A stretch of 64,000 nt of DNA from Delphinapterus leucas (Eukaryota > Chordata > Mammalia > Artiodactyla > Monodontidae). Every line of letters starts with the position of its first letter. Positions within the stretch are counted from its first letter, which is position 1. The position numbers and the translations under genes were made by a program. Shown here in pieces: positions 45,191 to 57,659 of this stretch. The DNA lies in contig NW_022098008.1 in the NCBI RefSeq assembly GCF_002288925.2, positions 5,935,971 to 5,999,970 on the forward strand, given 5' to 3'. Under the pieces are notes generated by a model, which ran no database searches, was not told the origin of the DNA, and saw only the letters and a list, made by a program, of their open reading frames with translations.

Positions 45191-46972
45191 GCCAGTAGGA
45201 GCACCCAGAGCTGCTTGTGCAGTGCTTTCCTTAGTGGATGACTGTAGTTTTTCACTTTCCGATTTGTTGTTGTTGTATTTGTGCGTGCGTGTGTATCCAC
45301 TTGTTCCGTTTTCACTTATCTGTTGGTTTTATAACATACACTTTGGTTTTATTGCTGTTATCTGCCTGCTTGTACGAGATCTCTCTAAGCATCTTAAACA
45401 CACCAATCTCACAGTCATTTTACTTCCATTTTTTCCAGATTGATTCCCCAGGTGTTGAGTTGGTTGGCTCAGTTTCTTGGCATCAGCTTTGACGTTGTTG
45501 TTTCCGACTTTAAGTTGAGCTGGGGGTCTTCACCCCCCGATCCGTGATCCCACCCTAACCCTCATGCTGTTGAGGCCCTGGGCAGAGAGAGCTCCTGCGT
45601 GGAGCCTCAGCCCTGTTGATGTGGCAGGTGGCCTGGGCAGGCTTGTAGGAGCACAGCTGTGTGTGCCTGGTGCCCAGAAAAGGCCACAGCCGGGCTCGGC
45701 GGTTGCGGCTATTTCTGGCCACTGTTTCTAAGCTGGGGGCTTGGCCAGGGTGCACGCCTCATGCTGGAGGGCTGCTCACACCTCTTGCCGGAAGAGGGGC
45801 GCTTTGGGCCCTGTGCCTCCACTGGAACTTGAAATCCTGCCCAGAACTCCCGGCTACCCCTGCCCCTTCAGCAGGGGACTTGAAATGTAGTTATTCTGCC
45901 AGATTGACCCCAGGTTTACTCTCTGGCGTCTTTTGGTATCAGCAACACAGATGCAGGCCCCTCACTGAACGCTGACCTTCCAGAAGTGTTAGAATAGGCT
46001 CAGTGCGCTTGAGGAAGTGAGCTCAAGGAATGGTTCCCACTAGAAGGTGTTTCCGTGAACAGTATTATTATGAGGGGATGCAGGAGACCACCTGCTGCAC
46101 TGACGGGGACAGTCCACACAGGGCCCCTCACCGCTGACGCCAAGGGCAAGTTCAGGGGTCCCAAGGCCACCCTGAGGCTTAATCGCTTGCTAGAAGGACG
46201 CACAGAACTCACTGAAAGCTGTAATACTCCTGGTTATGGTCTCTTACAAAGAAAGAAGGCAGATTAGCATCAGCCACGGGAAGTATTCAGGAGAACTGCC
46301 AGTTCTAAAGCCTCCATTGTTCCCTCCATGGGGAGTCACACGACAGCCCTGCCCTCCTGGCTACAACATGTAGCGCTGTGCATGGGGAATACTGCCTGCC
46401 TGCGAGGGTCAGCAGAGCCTTGTGTGTCCGGGGTTTTGACTGGGACTCCTCACGTGCTGCCTGCGTGGCTGACTGTCGGTCTCAGCCTCTCTGTAGACAG
46501 AGCTGACACTGCGTGGCCCTGAGCATCCTTCGTGAATCGCATTTGGACAGTCTGCTGGCCAAAGCCCCCAGGCAAACAGAGTCCTATCAGGTGGGTCATT
46601 CCTGGGGCCTGGAGCTCCCCTCCCAGGAGCCCAGGGCAAAGGCAGAGCTGTCTCTGGGTGAGGCTGGTTCTTCCCTGCACAGGTGGGTCGAGTGTAGATC
46701 TCGGCCATCAACAGCTCCAGTGCAGAACCCAGAATAGAAACAGCCGGTGCGGGCGTCGTCTGGACGGTGCCACCCCTGTTCTGGGTGCTTCCCTTACACA
46801 AACCCATCCAATCCTTGCGTAGCTCCGTGGGGTGGGTGCCGTCATACCCAGGCTCCCCAAGGGCCCAGGCTTCCACACCACGGGTATCTTGCTCCCGGCC
46901 GGGCTGCAGGTGAGCAGGACAGGAGATTTGAACTCGGGGGTCTGATTCCAGAGGCCACTCTGATCCATGATA
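45191..46972. other. Intron 2, GC-richer, no gene; MIR trace
   Basis: 46780-46950 resembles diverged antisense MIR ('acacaaacccatccaatcct', 'ggagatttgaactcgggggt'). The many overlapping frames of 65-155 codons on both strands are composition effects. No named gene. Confidence 0.4.
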
Positions 46973-47190
46973 CCATGGTTCTCAACAGGGAGCGATTTCA
47001 CCCCCAGGGGACGTTCGTCCCTGTCTGGAAACGTCTTTGCTTGTCACAGCCTGGTTGGGGGTCATCTAGTGAGTAGAAGCCATAGATGCTGCTCAACATG
47101 CTACAGACACCCTACAATGCACAGGTCAGCAGCATCACCAAGAATTATCCATCCTCAGATGTCTGGAGTGCTGAGTCTGAGAAACTCTGT
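46973..47190 (+). mobile_element. MER20-like DNA transposon
   Basis: Terminal 'catggttctcaacaggg' and 'gagtctgagaaactctg' are imperfect inverted repeats. The interior has 'ggggacgttcgtccctgtct', 'gatgctgctcaacatgctac' and 'aagaattatccatcctcaga', matching the MER20 (hAT-Charlie) consensus as I remember it. Non-autonomous. Confidence 0.8.
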
Positions 47191-48117
47191 ATTTTAAGAT
47201 GCTGCCCCTCAATGTTGTCTTTTAAATTTAGACCCAGTTCTCAAAGCCTCAGTAAGTGGAACTGTAGAGTTGCCAGGGCACGACTTAAGAGTGATGGTTC
47301 CGTTTTGATCAGGCAAAGATGAGTGATTTCACAGCCTGTATCCTGGAGAAGGTACCCTCAGGGGAAAGGGTGGCAGCTTTGAGATTGGTCACCAGTGTGG
47401 TTAGGAAGGGGTCACTGGGGAAATAAGGAAAACACGGAAGACGAAACTTCAGTGCCTTTGCCCTCACAGCCCTGACTGCGTGTGGAGGCCTCTCATCTTA
47501 ATTCAGCTCAAGACGCCCCCAGCTTGGAGTCCCCTCCTACCGTGTGCTGCCAGCATCCCAACCCAGCTGACATTTGCTCCACACAGCGGCCTCCTGGACA
47601 AAAAGTATTTACAAATGATATTTTGTTGATGGTTCCAAACATTCAGAGGGAAGCCGGGTGATAAATTGCAGAGTCTGGGGCTCCAGCTGTTACAGTGGCA
47701 GCGTCTGCATTTTGCAGGGAAATTCTCTGCCTGCTTCTGGCTCCGGCTGATTTGCTGAAATGCCCGCCATGTGCTGTGACGAGCTCCCCATCGATCAATG
47801 GTAGAGGGGCTGTTGATGCACCTTATCTTCTTTTTCTGAATGTTTGAAAATACTTGAACGATTTTGAACTCAGCAGAGGAGGATTCAAGGTGTCTGTTCT
47901 GTTAGGTAAAGGAAATGGGATAATTTTTATTTTTTTAAGACACCAGCGGCACTGTGTCTGGGGCCCATAGTCCCCTCTTCTGCACGTGCCCGGGCCACCA
48001 CACGACATGACAGTGCTTCCTGTCTGAGGGCCTCTGGAACGCAGGGCCTTCCTGATAGGTAAGTCCTATTGAAAGAGGCTTAATGGAGGTTGACAAATAG
48101 TGTCTCCCAGCTCTGGA
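47191..48117. other. Intron 2, no gene
   Basis: Unassigned sequence of mixed composition. No repeat family named. Confidence 0.4.
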
Positions 48118-48475
48118 GCCTGAAATCTGAAATCAAGATGTGGGCAGGGCCACGCTCCCCCTGAAGGCTCCAGGGCAGGATCCTTCCCTGCGTCTTCCAG
48201 CCTCATGTGGCTGCCGGTAACCTTGTGTTCCGTGGATTGTAGACACACCTCTGCAACGTCCGTCATCACGTGGCACTTTTCTCCCTGTGTCTCTTCGCTT
48301 CTTATAAGGACACCCATCAGACTGGACTTAGGGAACCCCGATGATTTCTTCTTAACTTGACCATGTTTGCAAAGGCCCTGGTTTTAAATAAGGTCCCATC
48401 ACAGGTACTGGGAGTTAGGATTTGAACACATCTTTGTGGGGGGGGGACACCATTCACCTTATGACAAATGTTATT
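48118..48475 (+). mobile_element. Old interspersed repeat, family not assigned
   Basis: 'tgaaatcaagatgtgggcag', 'ctgaaggctccagggcagga', 'cttataaggacacccatcag' and 'aaataaggtcccatcacagg' followed by 'tactgggagttagga' keep the order of a well-known mammalian repeat. It ends in a run of nine G. Non-coding. Confidence 0.55.
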
Positions 48476-50236
48476 TCACGGGAAGACAGTGTTGCCTAAG
48501 AGGATGCTGTCCTGTTGCAGGAAGCCAGTCCCATCTCAGGGCCTCTGTGATTCTGATATTTACTTCCCCCTCTTAGATATCTGACAGCTGCTCTTGATGT
48601 CGACCTTCACTTAAACCACAAATCCACTTTGGGATTAAATGTATGCTGTGGAGGTTTTTGACCCATTTTCAAACCAGTGTCTGGGAATTAGAAACATTCT
48701 TGTGTGTGAATGGCCTGCTGAAATCAACAGAACAGAAAGAGAAAATAACCTGGTGATTGGTCCCATTGCCTTGTAAACAAGCAGAGCATCATAAACAAAT
48801 GTTTGCACATTAGGTTGGTTTAGTCTGCCAGTCCAAATAATGAAGGTGCTTCTTTGGGGTTTCTACCTGAGTGACATGATGACACTTTTCTTGCCTGATA
48901 CATTTCTGTAATGTCTTTGGTTCACTTAGTGCAGCCTAAACATTTAGGTGATGTTTTAATTTATGACTTTCTATCAAGACAAATCCATTCCATCTCAGCT
49001 GAAAACCCCTGACTTAGGTCCTTCCATCTGAGATGAGAAGACGTTGAGAAGGTGGCAGGGCAGGAAGGCAGTCGCCTACGATGGCTGATGTTAGCCTGTA
49101 GCCACTGGGTTGGCCAAGTGAGGACCAGAGAGTGAGTCGTATTTGCATTTGATTCCAGAGTTCTGCTTCCCTTGTATTAAGAGCCCACTGACTAGAGTTA
49201 AATAAAAACTTCCATTTCTGACAATGCCATTTCCGCCTTGGCAGGGACACCAGGCTGCAGTTACTGTATAGATCTGTTAAATTACCAATGTGAAAGGCTA
49301 ACATTTTGCTCCAGGAAGAAGAGACTTTCTGTGCCCTATTACCTGAAAGGATGCCAGACATTCACCATGTACCTATGTGTGTTTTCCTACAAAAATAGGA
49401 CGTCAGTGTTCAAACATCTTTTTTTTTAACTGAAAATGGGTGAGAATGAAAGAAAAGCAAGGCCTCTCATAGGTTTTGAAATGGCACAGAGTCAGTTTAC
49501 AAGTGCAGTCGCTTAGAGAGCTGTTAAAGAATGTATTTACCCCTGGAAGAACCTAGTAGCCTATGAATGAGAGGAGAAATCCGGCCTGTTCCTAAGTATC
49601 CAAGAAAGCCATCTCTGTATGCTTTTGTGTACCAAGGTTGATTTCTTAGGGGACATTTTAGATTTAATATGAAGAAGAACATATCTGAGAAAAGTTAAAA
49701 GTAATATAAAAATTATTTCATTTAACAACAAAGGTGTAGGGGTTTTCTAACCCCCCCCCCTTTTCTTAATAATGGCAAGGAATGTACTGATGAAATGTGA
49801 ATTTTAAGGAAGTGCAGCACAGCTGGACACAGCCCCAAGTGAAGTTATTTTGAGATCCCCACATGTTTCTGGCTGTTGAGCACGGAGGTGGCATTGCTGT
49901 ATTCTCTCTACTGTTCATTCCCAGCCGGAGTGTTGTGAAAACCACACAGGCTGTGCAGTGAACTGGGGATTTATCACTGGGGCTTCCCAGCCCTGACCTT
50001 GCTTGAAGAGACAAGTCTGCTGCTGTTTCTGGAACAATCTCCGTGTTTCCTCTTCTTTTCTCTCCTCCCGTGCTTTTCTTTAGAGGAGCATGAGATGAGC
50101 CCTGGTAGTTAACATTGGCATCTTCATTAAACTGTTATCTGGCAATGGAAGGGATGCTGCCGTTCTCACCTCTGAGCTTTTGCGGTCCTCCCTCCACCCC
50201 ATGCCCACATCAACATACATTTTAAAGGCTGGGTGG
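48476..50236. other. Intron 2, no gene
   Basis: No gene or named repeat. A run of ten C is at 49751-49760. Short frames on both strands lack coding character. Confidence 0.4.
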
Positions 50237-50246
50237 CCTCGGAGGC

Positions 50247-50462
50247 TTTTTTTTTTTTTTTTTTTTTTTTTTGCGGTACGTGGGCCTCTCACTGTTGCGG
50301 CCTCTCCCGTTGCGGAGCACAGGCTCCGGACGCGCAGGCTCAGCGGCCATGGCTCACGGGCCCAGCCGCTCCCATGCATGTGGGATCTTCCCGGACCGGG
50401 GCACGAACCCGTGTCCCCTGCATCGGCAGGTGGACCCTCAACCACTGCGCCATCAGGGAAGC
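50247..50462 (-). mobile_element. CHR SINE, antisense
   Basis: A long T tail (50247-50272), then 'gcggtacgtgggcctctcac', ending 'catcagggaagcc'. Exact 10-base target-site duplication 'cctcggaggc' at 50237-50246 and 50463-50472. Long tail and exact flanks make this probably the youngest SINE in the window. Confidence 0.96.
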
Positions 50463-50684
50463 CCTCGGAGGCATTTTTGTTTGCTGCTCTGTTCCCAGTG
50501 TGCAGCACAGTGTCACATACATGGGGATCACAACGCAAATACTTGAGGAACTAATTGAACAAGTGCACGCATGACATATCTGTCTGCTCGTTCCCTCCTC
50601 CGGTAAGGAGAGAAGACACTTCCGTGGTCCTGGTTCTTCCCTGCTCCAGGCACCGTTCAATTACTTTACATACATGCCTTCCTG

Positions 50685-50835
50685 ATCTGTACATCCCTGC
50701 GACGTCACTACTATTATTATGTGCAATTTGAAGATGAGAAAACTGAAACCCAGAGAGGTTAAGCAACTTTCCCAAAGTCACACAATTAGGAAGAGAGCCG
50801 GAATTTGAACATGACATTCTGGCACTGTGCGTGAT
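50685..50835 (-). mobile_element. Antisense MIR SINE
   Basis: 'gatgagaaaactgaaaccca', 'gagaggttaagcaactttcc', 'caaagtcacacaattaggaa' and 'gagagccggaatttgaac' are the reverse of the MIR core and 5' part. Well preserved for a MIR. Confidence 0.88.
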
Positions 50836-52329
50836 CGTCACACACCATCTTCCTCTGCGCCTCGTCATTGGTGACTGTGGGGTGTTTCTTGTGGTGCCTC
50901 AGCAAATGATAGATTATTATGTGATGAGGAAGGGGGCACACTGGAGAATTCTGTATTGTTCTATCTGTTACATGTTTTTTGGAAAAACTTCATGGGGTGG
51001 GAGCTGTTGCTTCAGAGATGCCAAAAAATTGATCGCATCACTGTTCTGAATTGCTAGTAATATTCCCAGTTGGAGGTATTTTCATTCATCAGACGAGTCA
51101 GTAAGAGAAATGGGACATTTCGGCCCAAGGAAAAAATGTCTGTGTGTCCATATTAGTCAGCATTATTGTTTGGAATTCAATGACTGCTTTCATACTGAAA
51201 TGAACATAACTCCCTTATTAACAGATTCCCTGTAATTACACTTCTTTCTGCTGGTTTTCTCATCTGGGTCTGTCTTAGCATCTGTGTGTGCACCAGTAAT
51301 CAGTCCCTTTCTTCCCTGTAGGAAAAACCCCTCAGGCTCAAAGGACCATTTGCTGGGATACTGGCTCTTCCAGTAAGGCACTCGTGTCCTAGGGGGTGGC
51401 CACCAACATAAGGAAGCTGGTCCTGTGTGTGCAGCAATCAGGGCCTCTGGGGAAGTCAGTGTGCGGTCAGAAGAAGGAATCATGACAGTAGTCTGGAGTT
51501 TGTAGTGTTTTCCTGAAAGAGCTGGAACTTTACAAGGGAGGAAAAATGTTCTGTAGGCTTCCAAAACATCTGTTACTGATTCTGTTTAAATGGAGACATT
51601 TTTGATGGTGATTATCTTAGGGCTTCCTGCATCATGTCCCTTGTATTTGCCAAATGATTTTATAAAACGCTGTTTGTCATAGAATTCCAGCTACTTTGGC
51701 CTTGAATCTTGGATGCTGTTGTTATATCCAAAGAAACATACTTACGGGAGCTGGTGAATAATATAAGCTGTGATTGTCCTGTTTGGACTGTGTGTGTGAG
51801 TGCAGGGGAGCTGCTGACGTGAAGGGGAGTGAATTCTAGACTCCAGGCTGGAGCAGCAAGTTCTCGGGAAAAAAATACATCCCGAGTTTAAATTATTTCC
51901 TATTAAGAGTTGCTAAGCAACGCCTCACTTAGCTTCCCCAGTATTTGGTATTTCAGATTTCCTTTTCTCAGCAGCCACTAACATCATCCTCGCCCAGCAA
52001 TTTCACAGAGTTGAAAACCCAGAAACTAGAGTTTGGAAAGGCAAAGATGCTGAAATTCTTGAGACAGAAAACCTAGGAAGAGAGAGGAGAGAACTAGAGA
52101 GAGAGAGGGAGCTCTGGAGGTTTGTAGAAAGTACCTTGAGTTTCCGCCTGAGCACCGATTCACACACACAGGGGAGAAACCTACCACAGGCCCGAGGAAG
52201 GACCTCTGGGAAAGAGCAGAATGGATTGATTCCTGGCACAAGGTCTGGAGAGCAAGCACCAGTGACAAAGAGTTCCTAATGCAAAGGGAATCAGTTCATC
52301 AAGAAGACCTAACAGTTCCAAATCCTAAT
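50836..52329. other. Intron 2, no gene; purine tract
   Basis: No gene is supported. A GA-rich tract lies at about 52076-52112. The segment from about 52000 may be the 5' continuation of the old L1 that is clear from 52330 on, but I cannot show this. Confidence 0.4.
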
Positions 52330-52565
52330 AAGAGAGATGAAAAATAGATGATGCAAAAACCCATATCTAACTCAGAGATTGAAACACCCTATCTCAAAAG
52401 CAGGTGGGACAATAAGAAAGAAAATCAATAAGGATATAGGAGATTCACAAAGTATTACCAAACAAATTGATCTAATTGATATTTATAGAACTCTCCAGCC
52501 AACAATGCAGAATATGTGTTCTTTTAAACACACGTGGAACATTTACCAAGAGGGACCATATTCTT

Positions 52566-53315
52566 TCATTGTTTTTTGTTTTTTTTTTTAAAATATCTGT
52601 TTTGGAGTATAATTGCTTTACAAAGTTGTGTTAGTTTCTGTTGTACAACACAGTGAATCAGCCAAATGCATATATATATATCCCTCTCCCCTCCCACCTA
52701 CCCTATCCCACCCCTCTACGTGGGCACAAAGCATCAAGCTGATCTCCCTTCGCTATGCAGCAGCTTCCCACTAGCCATCCATTTTACATTTGGTTGTGTA
52801 TATATCAGTGCTACTCTCTCTTCCCCTTCCCCCTCCCCGTGTCCTCAAGTCCATTCTCTACGTCTGCGTCTTTATTCCTGTCCTGCCCCTAGGTTCTTCA
52901 GAACCATTTTCTTTTTTTTTTTTTTAGATTCCATATATATGTGTTAGCATATGGTATTTGTTTTTCTCTTTCTGACTTACTTCACTCTGCATGACAGACT
53001 CTAGGTCCATCCACTTCATTACAAATAACTCACTTTCGTTCCTTTTTATGGCTGAGTAATATTCCATTGTATATATGTGCCACATCTTCTTTATCCATTC
53101 ATCTGTTGATGGACATTTAGGTTGGGTCCATGTCCTGGCTGTTGTAAATAGAGCTGCAATGAACATTGTGGTACATGACTCTTTTTGAATTATGGTTTTC
53201 TCAAGGAGATTGCTGGGTCATATGGTAGTTCTATTTTTAGTTTTTTAAGGAACCTTCATACTGTTTTCCATAGTGGCTGGATCAATTTACATTTCCACCA
53301 ACAGTGCAGGAGGGT
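52566..53315 (-). mobile_element. 5'-truncated L1, antisense, nested
   Basis: The 3' UTR runs from a T-rich head at 52566 to about 52920. The minus strand 52924-53166 encodes the ORF2 C-terminus (CPSTDEWIKKMWHIYTMEYY again). An exact 15-base target-site duplication, 'agggaccatattctt', is at 52551-52565 and 53316-53330 and splits the older L1. It is the same L1 family as the copies at 5.6, 12.9 and 18.6 kb. Confidence 0.95.
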
Positions 53316-54548
53316 AGGGACCATATTCTTGATCCTAAAAGTCTCGCTAAGTTTAAAAAGATTACTTTCATACAAAGTGCTCTCTCTGGCCATAACGGGC
53401 TTAAACTTGAAATCAATAACGTAAAGAAGTTTGGAATATCAATCAATATTTGGAAACTAAACAACCCATTTCTAAATAACTCTGAAGGCCAAGAAGAAAT
53501 TACAAGGGGAATTGGAAAGTATGTTGAACTGAATGAAATGAAAACATGATGGATCACAGTTTGCAGGGTGCACCTAAAATGGCACTTAGAAATTTGTAGC
53601 CTCAAATGTATATAGTACAAAAGAGGAAAGGGCTCAAATCAACAACATAAGCTTCCAACTTAAGAAACTAGAAAAAGGAGTACAAATTAGAAGAAAGGAA
53701 ATAAAAAGGAGCAAAAAACAATGAAATTGTAAACAGAAAAACAATAAAGATAATCAGTGAACCCAAAACTGGTCCTTTGAGAAGATCTATAAAATTGGTA
53801 AATCTCTAACCAGAAATAAAGATAGAAGACAAAATTACCAGTATTAGAAATGTGAGAGGAGTTGTTCCTATAGATCCTACAGACTTTAAAAGGATAAGGA
53901 AATATTATGAACAGCTTTATGCCAATAAATTCCACAATCTAGATGAAATGGACAAATTCTTTGGAAAGCAAACTGGCAAAGATCATTCAAGAAGAAATAG
54001 ATAACTTGAATTGCCCTATATGTATGAAATAATCTGAATACGTTGTTAAATATCTTCCTACAAAGAAAATTCCAGGCCCAAACGCCTTCTCTGGTGAGTT
54101 CTACCAAAATTTAAGGAGGAAATAATCCCAGTACTATTCAAGTTCTGCAAAATAGAAGAAGGAACATACTTCCCAATTTATGTCATGAGGCCAGGATTGC
54201 TTTGATACCAAAGCCAAATACGTTACAAGGAAAGAAAACTACAGATCAATCTCTCTCGAACATAGATGCAAAAATTCTTTAAAAAAATTTACTAAATTTA
54301 ATCCAGAAAAACAATGGAATTTATATCAAGAATGCAAAGTTGGTTTAACATTCAAAAATCAATTCATGTGATTTACCACATTAACAGATCATTTCAGTAA
54401 TTGCAGTGCCTGCCATCGTTTTGGTAGGTAAAGGGGAGACTTTTGACAAAATTCAACATCTACTCATGATAGCATCTCTCAGCAATCTGGGAATAGAAAG
54501 GAACTTCCTCAAACCAATAAAGGGCAATTGAATAAAAAGTATAGCATT

Positions 54549-54876
54549 GGGACTTCCCTGGTGATGCAGTGGTTAAGCATCCGCCTGCCAATGCAGGGGT
54601 CACGGGTTCAAGCCCCAGTCCAGGAAGATCCCACATGCCATGGAGCAACTAAGCCCGTGCACCACAACTACTGAGCCTGCACTCTAGAGCCCATGAGCCA
54701 CAACTACTGAAACCCGCGTGCCTAGACCCCATGCTCCGCAACAAGAGAAGCCACCGCAATGAGAAGCCCCTGCACTGCAACAAAGAGTAGCCCCTGCTCA
54801 CTGCAGCTAGAGAAAGCACACGTGCAGCAATGCAGCCAAAAATAAATAAATAAATTTATGAAAAAACAAAAGAAAC
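54549..54876 (+). mobile_element. CHR-2-type SINE, sense
   Basis: Starts 'gggacttccctggtgatgca' with tRNA-like A and B boxes (B box 'gggttcaagccc'), contains repeated 'ccacaactactga' units, and ends in (aaat)n. Near-identical flanks 'tatagcatt' (54540-54548) and 'tgtagcatc' (54880-54888) mark the target site. Longer and more diverged than the three antisense copies, so an older subfamily. Confidence 0.92.
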
Positions 54877-55698
54877 CAGTGTAGCATCATACTTAATTGG
54901 GAAGGACTGAATGATGTTACCTGTGATCTGGATAAGGTAAGGAGAAGAATCAAAAGACATAGAGACTAGAACATAAGAAGTTAGCCTGGCTTTATCTGTC
55001 CATTGTATTAAAAATCCTATGGAACCTAAAAAATGCTGCTAGGACTAGTCAGTGGGTTTAGTGAGGATGCAGTTTACAAGGTTGAGATAAAATAAACTGT
55101 ATTCCTATATATTAGAATCTTCCAACCATAAATTGAAAAAAAAATCACTTAATATAGCATCAAAATGTAAAATACTTAGGAGTATATTTGAATAAACATG
55201 TATAATTCTTCTACACAGAAAACTATAAGACATTGTTGACAGAAATTAATGAAATGAGTAACTGGAGAGATAGACTCTGTTCATGGATCCAAAGACTCAA
55301 TGTTGTTAAGCTGTCAGTTCTCCCCCAGTTCGTTCTGTACAGGCAATGCACTCTCAACAAGCTGTTTACAGAGAGTAGAAAGCAGATTCTAAGATATGTA
55401 TGGACATGCAAAATACCTAGAAGAGCTAAAACAAATTTGAAAAAGCAGAACATAGAGATTTTACTCTACTGGATTTCAGGATTTATTATAAAACTCCGTA
55501 ATCAACTTAGTATAGTATTGGTGTAAAAGTAGACATTTAGGCCAATGGAATACAGTAGATTGTCCAGAAATAGTCCCACATATATATGGTCAATTTAGTT
55601 TTGACTATGTTCCAAGCCAGTTTAATGGGGGAAAGTATAAGCTTTTCAACAATAGCTGCTGAAAAAATTAGTCTTGTGCAAAAAATAAACTTCCATTC

Positions 55699-55701
55699 AT
55701 A

Positions 55702-55740
<39 letters not shown>
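55699..55740. repeat. (TA)n microsatellite
   Basis: About 40 bases of nearly pure AT dinucleotides within the old L1. Alternating TA of this length can extrude and is often length-variable. Confidence 0.95.
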
Positions 55741-55742
<2 letters not shown>

Positions 55743-56080
55743 AAAATGAACTCAAAATGGATCATAGATTTAAAAGTTAGTCCTCAAACTATTAAACTTC
55801 CAGAAGAAAACGTGAGAACCATGAGAAAAGATCTTGGTACCCTTGGCTTAGAAAGCTGTTTCTTAAATAGAGTATGCCACAAATTGTCAACTATTAAAGA
55901 AAAAGCCCTGATCCATAGGATTTAATCAAAATGTAAAAACTCTTCCTACTCAAAAGCACTTTTATGAAAGTGAAAATGTAAGCCACGGACTGGGAACAAT
56001 TGTTGAAAAATATATATATGGCAAAGCACTTGTACTTAGGATGTAGAACTGACTCTTACAACTGAACTATACCTCAATAC

Positions 56081-56759
56081 AGGTGTACAATTAGTGAATG
56101 AGCTTTTGTAGTGCACAAAGAATTTTCATGCTCCATTCCAAATTATTGATACAATATCCTCAAATGGGAGGTAGGATTCCCATTGTAAACATGACACTGC
56201 CCCCCCTCCGAAAACCTGAGATACAAAAAGAGGCTTTGTGACTCTCCAAAAACATGCAGCAGGTGGAAGGCTGGAACCCACTATGTCTTTCTTCTTTCCA
56301 TTCAGGTGAGCTGACTCACCTACTCTTGGCTGTGTCCCCCTGATGGCTTTATAGTGGCTGAAAGAAAGGAGGGATCTTTAAGGAGAACAAAGATACCGAG
56401 ATGCTCTAAGAGAATGGCAAGATTTCCATTTTTATCACGTCTAAAAAGGAAATGATTCCTTGAGCAAAGATTTCTTACCTATTCAATTTTTTTAAAGATT
56501 GGGAAATCAGTTGCTGAGTCGTGTGAAATTCAATCTCTTCTCAGCCTGTTTTTTAGAAGAATTTTTTTTCATTGAACATGGTACACACACAAAATGTGTA
56601 AGTCACCAATCTGTATTCTCTTTAATGCTCTTAATATGAAAAATATACTCTTATTACCACCTGCTGGGGGATGTAACTAAAGAACCAAATATTCTAAGAT
56701 GTGTAACACAGATGCATTAGGCTAAAAATTGTGAAGCAAAGAAATAACTTTTTTTGGTA
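56081..56759. other. Intron 2, no gene
   Basis: AT-rich sequence between two L1 remnants. 56150-56290 ('gggaggtaggattcccattg', 'agatacaaaaagaggctttg') has a MIR-like look. Nothing firm. Confidence 0.35.
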
Positions 56760-57590
56760 GACAGATGAACCAAAGTTCTTAAAGAAGGGAAATAAATAGG
56801 GAGTTATTAAAATAAAATAAAAAATTAACTTTATCATATTGGCCCAGATACAGGTAAATACACCAAGGGAAAGGAAGGGAGAACTCAGAAAGAGACCTGT
56901 CTTTTATGGCAGAGATGGAATTAAAACTAGTAGGGGTGGGAAGGACTATTCAGTAAGTGAAAAAAGGAATACATGAAATAAATGAACAAAAGAAATAAAT
57001 AGATTTTTCTTATGGAAAGAATTAAATTCCTACTTTATTCCATATAAAAATACGAATTCTAGCTGGATTAAAATCTAAATGAGGAAAGCAAACCATTAAG
57101 GTTTTCACAGAAATGTAGCGGGAAATCTCTTTATAACATCAGTGTAGGGAAGGGTTTCTTAAATAAGGCATGAAGAGAAAAAACTTTTTTTAATTATGAA
57201 AGAAAATTGATGGAGAAATATAAAAGGAAAGACCCATCCCAATTATTTTTATTTCTTTGTAGATACTCAAGAAACAGCCTTACTTGTGTGACCAAGGAGG
57301 CATGTAGACAAATTGGTTGGGAACTGGATAAATCAATTACAGTACTTTATTCAATAAAATACTAAATAAGACTCAAATGAATACGTAGATCTACATGTAT
57401 CAATACTGAGAAATCTTGGAAGCATAGTGCTGAGTAGAAAAGTTGCAGAATGATGCTGATTTTATATATAGTTATACTTTGAATACTTACAGATGCAAGT
57501 ATTCAAAAAATAAAAAACATGAATGAGAAGAATAATGTACTGATTTCCCCCTCTTGGTTTTTTGTGGGGAAGCAGAAAAGATAATGTGAA
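56760..57590 (+). mobile_element. Old L1 (L1M type) 3' region, sense
   Basis: 'attccatataaaaatacgaa', 'gctggattaaaatctaaatg', 'ctctttataacatcagtgta' and 'gaagggtttcttaaataagg' are diverged L1 ORF2 3' sequence, followed by 3' UTR-like sequence to about 57590. No long frame survives. Ends are approximate. Confidence 0.7.
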
Positions 57591-57612
57591 GAGGAGACTT
57601 TAGCTGTAACTT

Positions 57613-57614
<2 letters not shown>

Positions 57615-57657
<43 letters not shown>
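57615..57657. repeat. (TG)n microsatellite, pure, about 21 units
   Basis: 43 bases of uninterrupted TG. The minus-strand histidine-threonine repeat frame over it is not a gene. Pure dinucleotide repeats of this length are usually polymorphic, and long TG tracts can adopt Z-DNA. Confidence 0.98.

Positions 57658-57659
<2 letters not shown>

Larger units (their letters stand above)
52330..56080 (+). mobile_element. Old L1 ORF2 remnant, sense, interrupted by two later insertions
   Basis: Translated pieces follow L1 ORF2 from the end of the endonuclease region to the C-terminus in order: KQIDLIDIYRTLQPT (near 52470), GLKLEINN and IWKLNNPFLNN (53400-53480), diverged RT-region sequence at 54060-54400, and NSKWIIDL (55752-55775). 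Stops and frame changes are frequent. A younger antisense L1 (52566-53315) and a CHR SINE (54549-54876) sit inside it, each with its own target duplication. Confidence 0.82.

Noticed and set aside
46409..47076. Frames up to 155 codons in GC-richer intron 2
   Set aside because: Both strands are open, there is no conserved domain, and part of the stretch is MIR and MER20-like repeat.
50080..50660. Frames of 91-152 codons near 50.3 kb
   Set aside because: Again explained by the CHR SINE plus its poly(T) tail, which gives the phenylalanine or lysine runs.
54549..54876. tRNA-like A and B boxes as a functional tRNA gene
   Set aside because: They belong to the 5' end of a CHR SINE. There is no cloverleaf with a proper acceptor stem, and the SINE body and tail follow.
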